Shown one piece after another: positions 7,757-16,173 of a stretch of 32,561 bases of DNA. The stretch covers positions 1 to 32,561 of the forward strand of contig NZ_CAURPW010000019.1 of assembly GCF_963526985.1 (NCBI RefSeq), read 5' to 3'. Within the stretch, counting starts at the first letter, position 1, and every line of letters starts with the position of its first letter. The notes below the pieces were generated by a model. The model was not told the DNA's origin. It searched no databases and saw only the letters and a list, made by a program, of their open reading frames with translations. The translations under genes were made by a program, and so were the position numbers. This stretch comes from an uncultured Campylobacter sp. (lineage in GTDB: Bacteria; Campylobacterota; Campylobacteria; Campylobacterales; Campylobacteraceae).

Positions 7757-8024
7757 TACTCGCCGAGACCCGCAACTTTAAGGCGCTAAATTTGGCTTTA
7801 AAATTTAACACTGCGCTCTCAAATTGCTTTAAACCGCTTTACTTTTATGTTAAGAGGGAAGGGGCTTGAATTACGAAGTCGCTCCCTTCCCCCTTAACAA
7901 TCCCCTATCCCCTACGACGTGAGAGGTGGCGACATAGCTTTGCTGACGCAAAGCGTTGCTGGGTTTTGGAAACAAATTTGTAAATTTAGCATTTTCGGAG
8001 TGCGGGTCTCGGTGGGTAAAATCT
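7751..8024. repeat. 24-base near-perfect terminal inverted repeats around a 226-base core
   Basis: The segment 7751-7774 (ending CCGAGACCCGCA) and 8001-8024 (beginning TGCGGGTCTCGG) are reverse complements at 21 of 24 positions. Two of the three differences would still pair as G-U in RNA. They bracket a 226-base core that carries its own hairpin at 7849-7898. The arrangement resembles the ends of a small non-autonomous element or the closing stem of a structured RNA. No transposase and no obvious target duplication were seen. Confidence 0.5.
7849..7898. repeat. G-rich/C-rich hairpin
   Basis: GTTAAGAGGGAAGGGG (7849-7864) can pair with 7883-7898 (ending CCCCTTAAC) over 16 positions, with one mismatch and one G-U, around an 18-base loop. 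It is by far the most stable-looking stem in the gene-free region and is centrally placed between the 24-base inverted repeats. There is no T-run directly after it on the plus strand (AATCCCC follows), so a simple intrinsic terminator is unlikely. Confidence 0.6.
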
Positions 8025-8128
8025 AGCGGTACATTGCGAAGTTGCCGCAAATTTTGTTCGTATAAAACGATCGGAAAATTTGATTGCCGTTTAGCAAAGC
8101 CTTAATTTTACCAAAGTCGGTGCTTGAG

Positions 8129-8155
8129 GCATCTAAAGTTAAATTTTAGAGATGC
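8129..8155. repeat. Short hairpin
   Basis: GCATCTAAA (8129-8137) can pair with TTTAGAGATGC (8145-8155) if two bases bulge. It is short and could be due to base composition, and is listed because it is one of a series in this region. Confidence 0.3.
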
Positions 8156-8206
8156 AAATTTGAGGTTTTTGGCTTGTAAAAATCAGATAAGTTTAACGGT
8201 TTTTGT

Positions 8207-8236
8207 AGCCAAATTTAAAAATATCTAAATTTGGCT
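8207..8236. repeat. Perfect 11-base inverted repeat
   Basis: AGCCAAATTTA (8207-8217) and TAAATTTGGCT (8226-8236) are exact reverse complements around an 8-base A/T loop. It lies about 110 bases upstream of the pgpA start, so it could be an operator or a leader hairpin for pgpA as easily as a remnant of the repeat cluster. Confidence 0.5.
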
Positions 8237-8348
8237 CAAAATTTAGCGCCCAAATTTTGAAATTTGCAAGCTAAATTTGCTAAAATCGCGCTAAAAATCG
8301 GCGAGTAAATGCGCCGTTTATGATTTAAATTTGATTTCAAGGAAAAAT

Positions 8349-8846
8349 ATGCAAAGGTTGTTTTTAACGTTTTTCGGCGCCGGCCTAAGCCCCAAGGCTC
8401 CTGGCACGGTCGGCTCGCTAGCGGGCGCTATCGCGGCGTTTGGGATTTTGACGATCCTGCCAGCTTTCACGCTATTTTTGGTTTCGATTTGCCTTTTTTT
8501 GTATAGCATAAAGATTATCGACGATTATGAAGCAAAAACCGGCGTACACGATCACGGCAGCATCGTGATAGACGAGGTTGCGGGTGTTTGGTTGGCGATA
8601 TCTATCAGCGGCGCTACGGCGGTGCAGTTTGCGCTCTCGGTGGCTTTTTTTAGGCTATTTGATATCTGGAAACCTTCCGTGATCGGTCGCATCGATAGGG
8701 ATGTCAAGGGCGGGCTTGGCGTGATGGGCGACGATATGGTCGCTGGGCTTTTTGCGGGGCTTCTTAGCGCGATTTGCTACGAGGCCGCGACAAAGATCGG
8801 ACTTGACTACGAGTGGGTCAAATTTGAGCTACCGTTTGTGAGGTGA
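8349..8846 (+). CDS. pgpA: Phosphatidylglycerophosphatase A
   Basis: The 165-residue integral membrane enzyme dephosphorylates phosphatidylglycerol phosphate to phosphatidylglycerol. The family signature GAGLSPKAPGTVGSLAG lies near the N-terminus (about 9-25). The acidic motif TGVHDHGSIVIDEVAGVWLA (about 64-83) holds the metal-binding and catalytic residues. Three or four hydrophobic segments and the conserved FRLFDIWKP follow. ATG at 8349 is preferred over an upstream in-frame TTG (8331) because AAGGAA lies 5 bases before it and the PgpA fold starts right there. A TAAAAT box at 8281-8286 is a possible -10. In this genome the gene is separated from the sulfurylase-like gene by 865 bases, so it needs its own promoter. 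Confidence 0.95.
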   Translation: MQRLFLTFFGAGLSPKAPGTVGSLAGAIAAFGILTILPAFTLFLVSICLFLYSIKIIDDYEAKTGVHDHGSIVIDEVAGVWLAISISGATAVQFALSVAFFRLFDIWKPSVIGRIDRDVKGGLGVMGDDMVAGLFAGLLSAICYEAATKIGLDYEWVKFELPFVR

Positions 8847-9424
8847 GCTAACGTCGGCAAGCATCGGCCCATTAAAAGGCGCAGAATTTGGCCCAAAGTT
8901 TAAATTCGGCGGGCGAATAGGGACGCTTTAGCGTAAAATTTAGCGGTATCGCGTGGCTGGCCTAATCGCTTTTTGCGGGTTTAAAAGGCCAAATTTGAGA
9001 TCGCCGATTTTAGCTTTGTAAAAGCGCGGGCGCAAAAGTACTTTCGACCTACTAAACCGTCTAATTTAAACTTTAGCCTCGGCGATACCTGTTTTTGCGC
9101 GTTTAAAGCGCTAAATTTTAGCCAAACGGGTTATAGCTACCTGAAAAATACGGTATCTTAGCGGCGGGTAAGCGGTTTGCGCTCTTTTATCTCTAAAACG
9201 GCACTAAAATATGCGTATCGCTCGACTGCGCCTGGTCTGCGCGCTTTCAAGCCAAGCTTAAATGCCGTAAGTGTCGTTTTTATCGCTTGATAAAAGAGCG
9301 GTTAAATTAGGCGATTTAGATTAATCCTAGGCCCATGAAATCAGTAAACGAGGGTCTTGCGGCAGCGGCGAGACGGGCGTTTTATCTACCGAAATTAGCA
9401 TTTTGGGTCTTTAAAATTTACGAG
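8847..9424. other. 578-base gene-free region between convergent genes
   Basis: pgpA ends on the plus strand at 8846 and the small membrane-protein gene ends on the minus strand at 9425, so no promoter is expected here. No convincing reading frame is visible. The one clear structure is a spaced inverted repeat at 9180-9300. The length is large for a tail-to-tail junction in this otherwise compact genome, so a decayed gene or an unrecognised RNA is possible. Confidence 0.5.
9180..9300. repeat. Spaced inverted repeat, two paired blocks
   Basis: CGCTCTTTTATC (9180-9191) is the exact reverse complement of 9289-9300. Just inside, AAAACGGCAC (9195-9204) pairs at nine of ten positions with GTGTCGTTTT (9271-9280). 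The two blocks are collinear, so the arms form one long interrupted stem around a 66-base centre. It may be a structured RNA, a palindromic element or a terminator for both converging genes. Confidence 0.5.
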
Positions 9425-9856
9425 CTACGACCTACTTTTTAAAGTGCCTTTTTGCTCGTAGGCCTCGATTTCTCTTACGTACTCGGGATTTTTCTTTTTT
9501 AATTCGTTGCTCATAAATGCGATTAGCTTAGCGTCGGCGTTTTTGTGCGAGGCTAAAGCCGTAATAAAATTTAGATACTCTTTGGCTTCGTCGGGAGCTA
9601 CGCCGTCTTTTTTGGGCGGTAATCTAAAATTCGTAGAAAACATCCTTAATATAGAAAAAAGTTTATTTTTACTAGTACTAGGATCGCTTGCGACGGTAAA
9701 TAGGTCGTTTAAAGTAACGCCCCGCTCAGCGGCCTCTTTGGCTGCAGCGCTGGCTGCGATCTTGTCGCCGCCGAGTTTTGCCGCTAGAAAAATAAGAGAA
9801 GCTACGAGTATTAAAATAACGGTCGCTAAAATGATTACTACTGCGGTTTGATTCAT
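9425..9856 (-). CDS. Small single-pass membrane protein, function unknown
   Basis: The protein has 143 residues. One N-terminal membrane segment (about 5-27, VVIILATVILILVASLIFLAAKLGG) is followed by a charged, helical soluble part with no motif I recognise. Its ATG overlaps the stop of ccsBA by one base (TAATG), so it is translated after the cytochrome c synthase and may assist c-type cytochrome maturation. That link is context only. A membrane protein in a similar position downstream of the ccsBA homologue exists in C. jejuni as far as I remember. The protein ends in KGTLKSRS just before the gene-free region. Confidence 0.75.
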   Translation of the reverse strand: MNQTAVVIILATVILILVASLIFLAAKLGGDKIAASAAAKEAAERGVTLNDLFTVASDPSTSKNKLFSILRMFSTNFRLPPKKDGVAPDEAKEYLNFITALASHKNADAKLIAFMSNELKKKNPEYVREIEAYEQKGTLKSRS

Positions 9857-12800
9857 TATAGTTTTACTCCTTTTATAGGCTTTCTAAAATACGCCAAAAC
9901 GGCAATCAAAACCATCAAAAGTGCGCCTATCCATACGAAAGGCGGCACCGGCACCGGCTCGCCGGCAGCGTAGGAGTGCATGCCGCTGAGATAAAAATTT
10001 ACGCCAAAATACGTCATTATAATCGACCAATAAGCAAACATAGAAGCGACGGCAAAGACGTACTGGCTATTTAGCTTAGGGATAAATCTAACGTGCAAAA
10101 CGGCCGCGTATATCAGGATGGAAACTAGCGCCCAAGTCTCTTTACTATCCCAGCCCCAGTAGCGACCCCAGCTCTCGTTAGCCCACACGCCGCCTAGGAA
10201 ATTTCCCATCGTAAGCAGGCTAAGACCCAGTATCATCGCCATCTCGTTTATGCGAGTAGCCTCAAGGATATTTCGCGAAATTTCTTTATTTTCTTTATCG
10301 CCTTGCAGAGTAAAAAGCACGAGCGTAAACATACCAAGCAGCGAACAAAGTCCTAAAAATCCGTAGCTAGCCGTGATAACAGATACGTGGATCGTTAGCC
10401 AGTAGCTCTGAAGCACGGGCGCTAGAGTAGTGATTTGCGGATCCATCCAGCTAAGGTGCGCTACAAATAGCGTAACGCCTGATAAAATCGACGTTAGCGC
10501 CATAGCTACCGGGCTTTGGCGAGAAAAAACTATACCGGATAAACTCAAAGCCCAAGCGATGTAAATCATCGATTCGTAAGAGTTGCTCCAAGGAGCGTGC
10601 TCGGCGACGTACCAGCGCACTCCGATACCGAAAGTATGTAGTAAAAAGGCTAGGATATTTATGCCGTAGACGATTTTAAATAGCCCCTTAATATTTAGTT
10701 TAGGGCGCGCCATTTTGACGAAAATGAAGCACAAAAGCCCAAATCCGGCTAAAAGATATACGAGCGTGAGCGATTCGAAAATTTTATACTCGTTAAAAAA
10801 TAGCTCCATCCCGATGCGTTTTTGGCTTGGGATGACGGATTTGCCGTATTCTTGTTGGTAGGTTTTTATCTCGGCTAGAGCTTGGTTTGCTTTGCGCCAG
10901 TTATTGTTCTCGGTAGCGTCGGCGACACCGGTAAAATAATCTTTTAGCATCCTGACGATTTGTTCGCTCTCGTTTTTAGGCAGATACATCATCGCAGAAG
11001 CTATGCCGTACCAGGTATTATTTGGGTCGTCTATCTTTGGAAATACGGCGAAAATTTCGCCCCAAAATACCATATGAAGGATGTTTAGTCGCTCATCTAT
11101 TTTTTGTACATCTTTATCAAACGTGCCTCGTTCGCCCGGCATTTTACGATTTGCGGCTTCGGCGAATTTGGAGAGTTTGTAGGCGATTTTACCGTCTTTG
11201 TCGCTTTCAAAAAAGTCGTTGTAGCTTGCAAATTTGTCCTTTTCGTCTATGCCGATTAGCTTTTTTATCTCTTTATTATTTACGTAGATTATAGGTTTGT
11301 CGCGCCAGTAAAAACCGTTCGTCATCATCGAAAGCACGGCTTGGTCGGCGTTTAGCCCCTCAAGCGTATCGCTACGATGGATTTTGTTTAAGATATCCCT
11401 TGCGACCGTATCAAAAGGCTTCATCCTGCCGTCGCCGCTTTGAACTATTAGCGTAGAAAGCTCTTTGGCGTGACTTGCGTCGATATTTAAAGCCTCGTCC
11501 ATAGCGTAAATTTTAGTCGGCGAAAACGCTGTCGCACTCGTTACCAAAAGGATTGCGGCGAGCTTTTTGACGGCGTCTTCGTTTATCATTTTGGCTAGTT
11601 TTCTAAAGCGCGAGCGAGGATTTATTACGTTTAAAAATAGCCCGAGTCCCAGTAAAAAATAGCCGACGTAGGTCGGGATTTTGCCCGGGTCGCGGTTTAC
11701 CGATAATACTGTGCCAAGCTCGTCCATATCGTAGCTGCTTTGGAAAAATCTATATCCGTCGTGGTCTAGTACGTGGTTCATGTAAATTTTATAAGGAAAA
11801 TCGCCGGTGCGCGAATCCTCGACGATAACGTCGCTAGAGTAGCTCATCGGCGAATTTGAGCCCGGATAGCGCTTAAGCTCAAAGTCGTTTAACTTTATAG
11901 AAAAAGGAAGTTCGATCATTTTAGCGCCCCAGTATACATTAAAAAGCACGCCGTCTATTTTCGCTTTTGCCGGCGCGTAGCTGTTTTCGTATAGGGTTAG
12001 TTGCTCGGTTTGCCCGTCGTAGGTTAAATTTGCCACGAGCGCGTCGAATTCTCCGTTTTTGCTAACGATACGCTGTGCGGCCTTAGTTAGCAGGGACTTT
12101 GGGACGAAATTTACCTCAGCAACCGTATAAAGCCTCATCGGCAAAAACTCAGTCTCTTTATCCTTGGCATACTGCCCTTTTTCATTCGTCACCATCGTAA
12201 AGTAGTCGATATTTTGGTTCGAAGTTAGATAAAATTTACCTTCTTTTAGCTCGATTTTGACGAAATTTTCAAGTAGCGGCTGCGCGTCGAATGCAAAACT
12301 AACGCCGCCCACCTCGCGAGTTTGGCCTGCTTGTAGGCTTATTTCTTCTTTTGAGTCTGGGCTTGAGACCGCAAGCCTAACGAGCGGCTCGCCCTTGTCT
12401 GCTTCGTAGTACTCGGTCTCGGCATTTTTGTAGTAGCCTTCAAAGCTTAAATTTGCCTTCTTATCCTCGATTTTAAGCGGTAAATTAAAACCGTTTAAGC
12501 CAAAAGAAGTGATGTACTTTTGGATAGAATCCGAGTAAATTTTACCGTCTTTTTCGGCTACGATTTCTATTCTCGAAGCCGACCCGGAAACGGCGTTTGA
12601 AGCTTCGTTTTCTCTTATGCGCATCGTGCCTTCAAAGCCCATATATCGCGTCATAGCAGCGCCTAAAAGCATAAATAAAAAGCTAACGTGAAATATCAAA
12701 ACGGGTAGTTTTTCATTTCTAAAAAGGTCGTATCTAAAAAGATTGTAAGCTAAATTTATACCCAAAAGCACCTGCACTAGAGCAAACCAGCTCGCGCCGT

Positions 12801-12933
12801 AAACCGCAGCCCACGCGCTTTTGGTATCGTAGTAGCTTTCTATTATCGTCGCTGCGCCGCTAGCAACCGCAAATATTATCAGTAAAACAATCGCCGAGGT
12901 CATACTAAAAAATATGGACTTTAATTCTCTCAA
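9856..12933 (-). CDS. ccsBA: Fused cytochrome c synthase CcsBA (ResB-CcsA, system II)
   Basis: This 1025-residue membrane protein attaches heme covalently to c-type cytochromes in the periplasm. The ResB/CcsB half comes first, with early membrane segments, the motif HVSFLFMLLGAAMTRYMGFEGTM and a large periplasmic domain. An internal hydrophobic stretch (about 450-472) resembling a signal sequence is followed by a second periplasmic part (STLIVQSGDGRMKPFDTVARDIL). The CcsA half (about 735-1025) has the heme-binding WWD signature WANESWGRYWGWDSKETWALV and histidines that usually ligate heme (HTFGIGVRW, TIHVSVITASYG, the late SGMHSYA). The length matches Campylobacterota fusions. The gene starts at 12933, 66 bases from the esterase gene stop, and overlaps the next small gene by one base. 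It would mature cytochromes for anaerobic respiration. Confidence 0.97.
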   Translation of the reverse strand: MRELKSIFFSMTSAIVLLIIFAVASGAATIIESYYDTKSAWAAVYGASWFALVQVLLGINLAYNLFRYDLFRNEKLPVLIFHVSFLFMLLGAAMTRYMGFEGTMRIRENEASNAVSGSASRIEIVAEKDGKIYSDSIQKYITSFGLNGFNLPLKIEDKKANLSFEGYYKNAETEYYEADKGEPLVRLAVSSPDSKEEISLQAGQTREVGGVSFAFDAQPLLENFVKIELKEGKFYLTSNQNIDYFTMVTNEKGQYAKDKETEFLPMRLYTVAEVNFVPKSLLTKAAQRIVSKNGEFDALVANLTYDGQTEQLTLYENSYAPAKAKIDGVLFNVYWGAKMIELPFSIKLNDFELKRYPGSNSPMSYSSDVIVEDSRTGDFPYKIYMNHVLDHDGYRFFQSSYDMDELGTVLSVNRDPGKIPTYVGYFLLGLGLFLNVINPRSRFRKLAKMINEDAVKKLAAILLVTSATAFSPTKIYAMDEALNIDASHAKELSTLIVQSGDGRMKPFDTVARDILNKIHRSDTLEGLNADQAVLSMMTNGFYWRDKPIIYVNNKEIKKLIGIDEKDKFASYNDFFESDKDGKIAYKLSKFAEAANRKMPGERGTFDKDVQKIDERLNILHMVFWGEIFAVFPKIDDPNNTWYGIASAMMYLPKNESEQIVRMLKDYFTGVADATENNNWRKANQALAEIKTYQQEYGKSVIPSQKRIGMELFFNEYKIFESLTLVYLLAGFGLLCFIFVKMARPKLNIKGLFKIVYGINILAFLLHTFGIGVRWYVAEHAPWSNSYESMIYIAWALSLSGIVFSRQSPVAMALTSILSGVTLFVAHLSWMDPQITTLAPVLQSYWLTIHVSVITASYGFLGLCSLLGMFTLVLFTLQGDKENKEISRNILEATRINEMAMILGLSLLTMGNFLGGVWANESWGRYWGWDSKETWALVSILIYAAVLHVRFIPKLNSQYVFAVASMFAYWSIIMTYFGVNFYLSGMHSYAAGEPVPVPPFVWIGALLMVLIAVLAYFRKPIKGVKL

Positions 12934-12999
12934 AATTTATCCTTAAAAATGCAAAATCGAAAACAAAGTGTGCATTATAGTAACATTTTTTAAATAATT

Positions 13000-13575
13000 T
13001 TACTTTTGATCGCCCGTTTTCGGTAAAGCCGCATCCCTAAATAAATTTAGCATAAACTCAAATTCGCTAAAGCCGTCCGCGCCCAAAAAGTGCCCGCCTT
13101 TTTCAAAGATATCGGGCGTTACGCCTAAATTTCTCGCTACCTTTAGGCTAAGCTCGCAAGGCACGATATAATCGTCTTTTGCGGCTATTACTTTTATAAA
13201 ATTCGCCGCCGATTTTATCTTTTCATACTCGATTTTGGGCTCGCAAAATTCATTTAATATAGCAAATTCCTTAATCGGCTCGTCAAACGGCGAGATGAGA
13301 ACCAGACCGCCCAATTTGGGCAAATTTGCAAAACCGCTAAGAAAATTTAGGCTAGTTATCGTACCCAGGCTGTGCGCGATGATGAATGAATTTTCGCCTA
13401 AATTTACGTTTTGCTTCATCGTTTCTAGCCACTGGTTTAGCTTTGGCGTTTGCGGGGTTGGCATCTTTAAAATTTCCACCTCGGCAAGGCCGCGCATCTT
13501 TTCTTTAAACCAAGAAAACCAGTGGCTTTGCGGCGAGGCGTCGTAGCCGTGAATTATATAAATTTGCTTTTTCAT
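13000..13575 (-). CDS. RBBP9/YdeN-type serine hydrolase
   Basis: The 191-residue protein has a small alpha/beta-hydrolase fold and no signal peptide. It opens with KKQIYIIHGYDASPQSHWFSWFKEKM, the RBBP9/YdeN start with the oxyanion HG and the W-x-x-W-like segment. The nucleophile elbow is AHSLG (Ser69). The acid is in AAKDDYIVP (Asp134 or 135), and the catalytic His162 is in GGHFLGADGF. The natural substrate of this family is not established; esterase activity is the usual label. It lies upstream of ccsBA on the same strand, with 66 bases between, and is divergent from the psrA operon across a 300-base A/T-rich gap. Confidence 0.9.
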   Translation of the reverse strand: MKKQIYIIHGYDASPQSHWFSWFKEKMRGLAEVEILKMPTPQTPKLNQWLETMKQNVNLGENSFIIAHSLGTITSLNFLSGFANLPKLGGLVLISPFDEPIKEFAILNEFCEPKIEYEKIKSAANFIKVIAAKDDYIVPCELSLKVARNLGVTPDIFEKGGHFLGADGFSEFEFMLNLFRDAALPKTGDQK

Positions 13576-13779
13576 TAATTTTGCCTTTTTAAAAAAATAC
13601 GCGAATTATATACAAATAAAATTAAAATAATTTTTGGCAAAAATCGCAAGAGTTATTTTTAAATTATAAATTTAAGCAAATGGCAGCTAAAATATCATCA
13701 TCTGTTAAAATTTGATATTTATAAATTCGGCAAATTTGAAGTTAATTTTAAATTATTTCCCTGAAAAACGGATACTGGT

Positions 13780-13822
13780 TATCAATTAAAATTTATATTG
13801 ATATAAAGATTTTACATATAAT
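13780..13822 (+). promoter_or_regulatory. Candidate psrABC promoter with an overlapping inverted repeat
   Basis: A consensus TATAAT (13817-13822) lies about 54 bases before the psrA ATG in a very A/T-rich gap. Just upstream, TATCAAT (13780-13786) and ATTGATA (13797-13803) form an exact inverted repeat with a 10-base spacer. The right arm falls in the -35 region, the position of an operator. The half-site order (ATCAA...TTGAT) is the reverse of an FNR box, so a classical FNR site is not claimed. The rest of the 300-base gap (13576-13875) is A/T-rich and holds nothing else clear. Confidence 0.45.
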
Positions 13823-13875
13823 TTACATTGATTATTTAAGATTTCATCAAATTTATTTCAAAAAGGGAGAAAAAT

Positions 13876-16164
13876 ATGGATACTTCGAGGCGAAATTTCT
13901 TAAAAGCGTCCACCGCCACGGGCTTGCTTGCGATGACGTATGCGCCGGGTACCCTGGGCGCGGTCGGCGCTAAAGCGCTAGAAGGCGGTGACAGAAGCGT
14001 ATTTAGCTTTTGCGAGATGTGCTCTTCTCGCTGTCCTATCGAGGCCAAGGTCGTAGACGGCAAAACCGTCTTCATCCAAGGCAACGGCAAGGTAAGCGGC
14101 ACGGCGACTTCCGTGTGCGCAAGGGGCGGCAGCGGGCATAACCAGCTCTACGATCCGCAGCGCATCGTAAAACCCCTCATCAGAGTAGGCGAGCGCGGCG
14201 AAAACAAATGGCGCGAGGCAAGCTGGGACTAGGCGCTTGATCTAGTCGCTAAAAAAATGCTAGAAATCAAGGAAAAATATGGTCCCGAGAGCTTCGTATT
14301 TACGGCAAAATCGAGCCAAACGCACAAGCTAATGACGACCTTTGCCAGCGCATATGGCTCGCCTAATTGTTTCTCGCACCTATCCTGTTGTCCCGTGACG
14401 TATCAGATGGTTTGTACGCATATGTACGGCGACGCGAAGCTAAAAAGAGACTTCGCCAACGCAAAATACGTCGTAAATTTCGGGCACAATCTTTTTGAAG
14501 GTATTGTCATCGCTGACGCTAAAAAGCTAGCTAAGATGGCTGCTAAAGAAGATACCAAGCTGTTAGTTTTAGATCCGCGCTTTAGCGTCGTGGCCTCAAA
14601 AGCCGACGAGTGGCTACCGGTAAAACCGGGAACCGATCTGGCCTTCGTTTTAGCCCTCATTCACACGTGGATCAAAAACGACACCTACGATAAAGAATTT
14701 ATAGAGAAATTTACGATAGGCTTTGATAAAGTCGTAGAAGCGACCAAAGACACAACTCCGCAGTGGCAAGAAAAGATCACGGGCATCCCCGCTAAAACCG
14801 TCGAGCGAATCGCTGGCGAAATCTGGAAAGCCGCACCTAAAGTCATCATAGACTTCGGTCACAACACCACTACCACTAGAGCCGAATACATCCGCACTAG
14901 AGCCATAATGACGGCAAATGCTATGATGGGTAACTGGGAGAAAAAGGGCGGAATTTTCGGCGGCAAGAACGCTAAATTTTACAACAAGCTAGTAGGCGAG
15001 GAGCTAATCCCCGAGATCACGAACCCGGACGCCGCGATAAAAGTGCCTAAAACCCCTAGGATAGACGGCGCCGGCGAGGATGGGGTAAATAAATTCGTCG
15101 GCAGGAGTCACGGCGTTTTGATGCAAATTCCGCAAGCTATACTAAGCGAAAAGCCTTATCCCGTAAAAGGCTGGTTTAGCATAAGATTTAATCACCCCAT
15201 AAACGTCGCAGGTACTCAAACTACCATAGAAAGCCTTAAAAAGCTTGACTTTATCGTTTGTTCGGATATTTATATGAGCGATTTTGCGATATGGGCGGAC
15301 GTGATACTGCCTGAGAGCACCTATCTGGAGCGCGACGAAGGCATCGAGGATAAATCAGGACTAAAACCCGCGTATATGATAAGAAATAAGGTCGTAGATC
15401 CCGTCGGCGACACCAAAAACGGCTACGATATCTTTAGGGAGTTAGCCTGCAGGATGAAAATAGACGAGCTATATACTTCAAATACGATGGACGAGTGGCG
15501 AATGCGACAAGTAAAGGGAAACGCCGAGCTTTTAGCAAAGCTGGTTAAAGACGGCTACGTCACGTGGAAGGTGCCTGGGATTTTGTTCAGAGAAAAAGAT
15601 AGCGTAAAAGAATTTACGAAAAAATTCCCTAGCGCGGCGCAGTTTGTCGGCGAAGACGGGCTGATGGAGTCGCAGGTAAAATTTAAAACCGAAAGCGGCA
15701 AGATCGAGCTCTTTAGCGAAAAAGTCGAAAAGCAGTTTCCCGGATACGGCTGCTTAAACGCCGAGGGCATGGACGTATTTTTCGGCGAGGAGCTTTGCCT
15801 AATGAGCGGCAAAACGCCGATACACACCAACGGCCACACGCAAAACGTCGAATTTTTAAACGACTTGATGAGTAGCGCACCCGTCTGGATACATCCTAAT
15901 ACCGCGAAAAAATACGGGCTAAAAGACGGTGATAAGATAACCCTTCAAAGCAAAACCGCGAAGGAAAAGGCAAACGTGATGCTGACTGAAGGCATCAGAG
16001 AGGATACGCTTTTCGTCTATCACGGTTTCGGCCACGAAAGCGCCGGACTAAAGCGCACGAACGGCGCGGGAACTAATCAAAGCAAGCTGCTAGATCCTAC
16101 CGTGATCGGCCCCGTCGCCTCCACGATGGTGCGAAACGTCGGCGTCAAGATAATAAAAGCGTAA
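13876..16164 (+). pseudogene. psrA: Polysulfide/thiosulfate reductase catalytic subunit (PsrA/PhsA), interrupted by an amber codon
   Basis: The full frame is 763 codons including the final stop, the normal PsrA/PhsA length. The N-terminus carries a Tat signal (SRRNFLKAS) for folded export to the periplasm. The [4Fe-4S] ligands are Cys46, Cys49, Cys53 and Cys81. Then come the molybdopterin-guanine-dinucleotide domains, with a probable molybdenum cysteine in HLSCCPVT. Codon 119 (14230-14232) is TAG, in frame, where related proteins read SWDEALD, so a single GAG to TAG change explains it. The 643 codons after it are open and well conserved. Restart at the ATG at 14257 would lack the Tat signal and the cluster. 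The subunit should therefore be inactive unless the amber is suppressed, phase-variable in the population, or an assembly error. Thiosulfate, polysulfide or tetrathionate cannot be told apart as substrate from sequence alone. GGGAG precedes the ATG. Confidence 0.85.
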
Positions 16165-16173
16165 AGGAAAAAG

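Larger units (their letters stand above)
7484..8348. other. 865-base gene-free region rich in inverted repeats
   Basis: No reading frame of useful length or protein-like content is visible on either strand here. The region instead holds several independent inverted repeats: 7520-7682, 7709-7756, 7751-7774 paired with 8001-8024 and enclosing 7849-7898, 8129-8155 and 8207-8236. They are listed separately below. It separates two genes that are, to my knowledge, adjacent in C. jejuni, so it is probably a lineage-specific insertion or expansion. The last part (8281-8348) holds a TAAAAT box and the pgpA ribosome binding site. The remainder is A/T-rich, with many AAATTT words common throughout this genome. 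Confidence 0.6.

Noticed and set aside
7484..8348. CRISPR array or tandem repeat in the gene-free region
   Set aside because: The repeats are inverted pairs, not regularly spaced direct repeats, and no cas gene is present.
7484..8348. tRNA or rRNA gene fragment
   Set aside because: No cloverleaf with T-loop GTTCRAATC and a matching acceptor stem was found, and no rRNA signature was recognised.
13780..13803. FNR/CRP box upstream of psrA
   Set aside because: The half sites are in the opposite order (ATCAA before TTGAT) and the spacing is 10, not 4, so a classical FNR box is not supported.
14230..14232. Selenocysteine or pyrrolysine codon in psrA
   Set aside because: The codon is TAG, not TGA. 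The catalytic cysteine region is elsewhere and pyrrolysine machinery is not known in Campylobacter. The family has Glu at this position.
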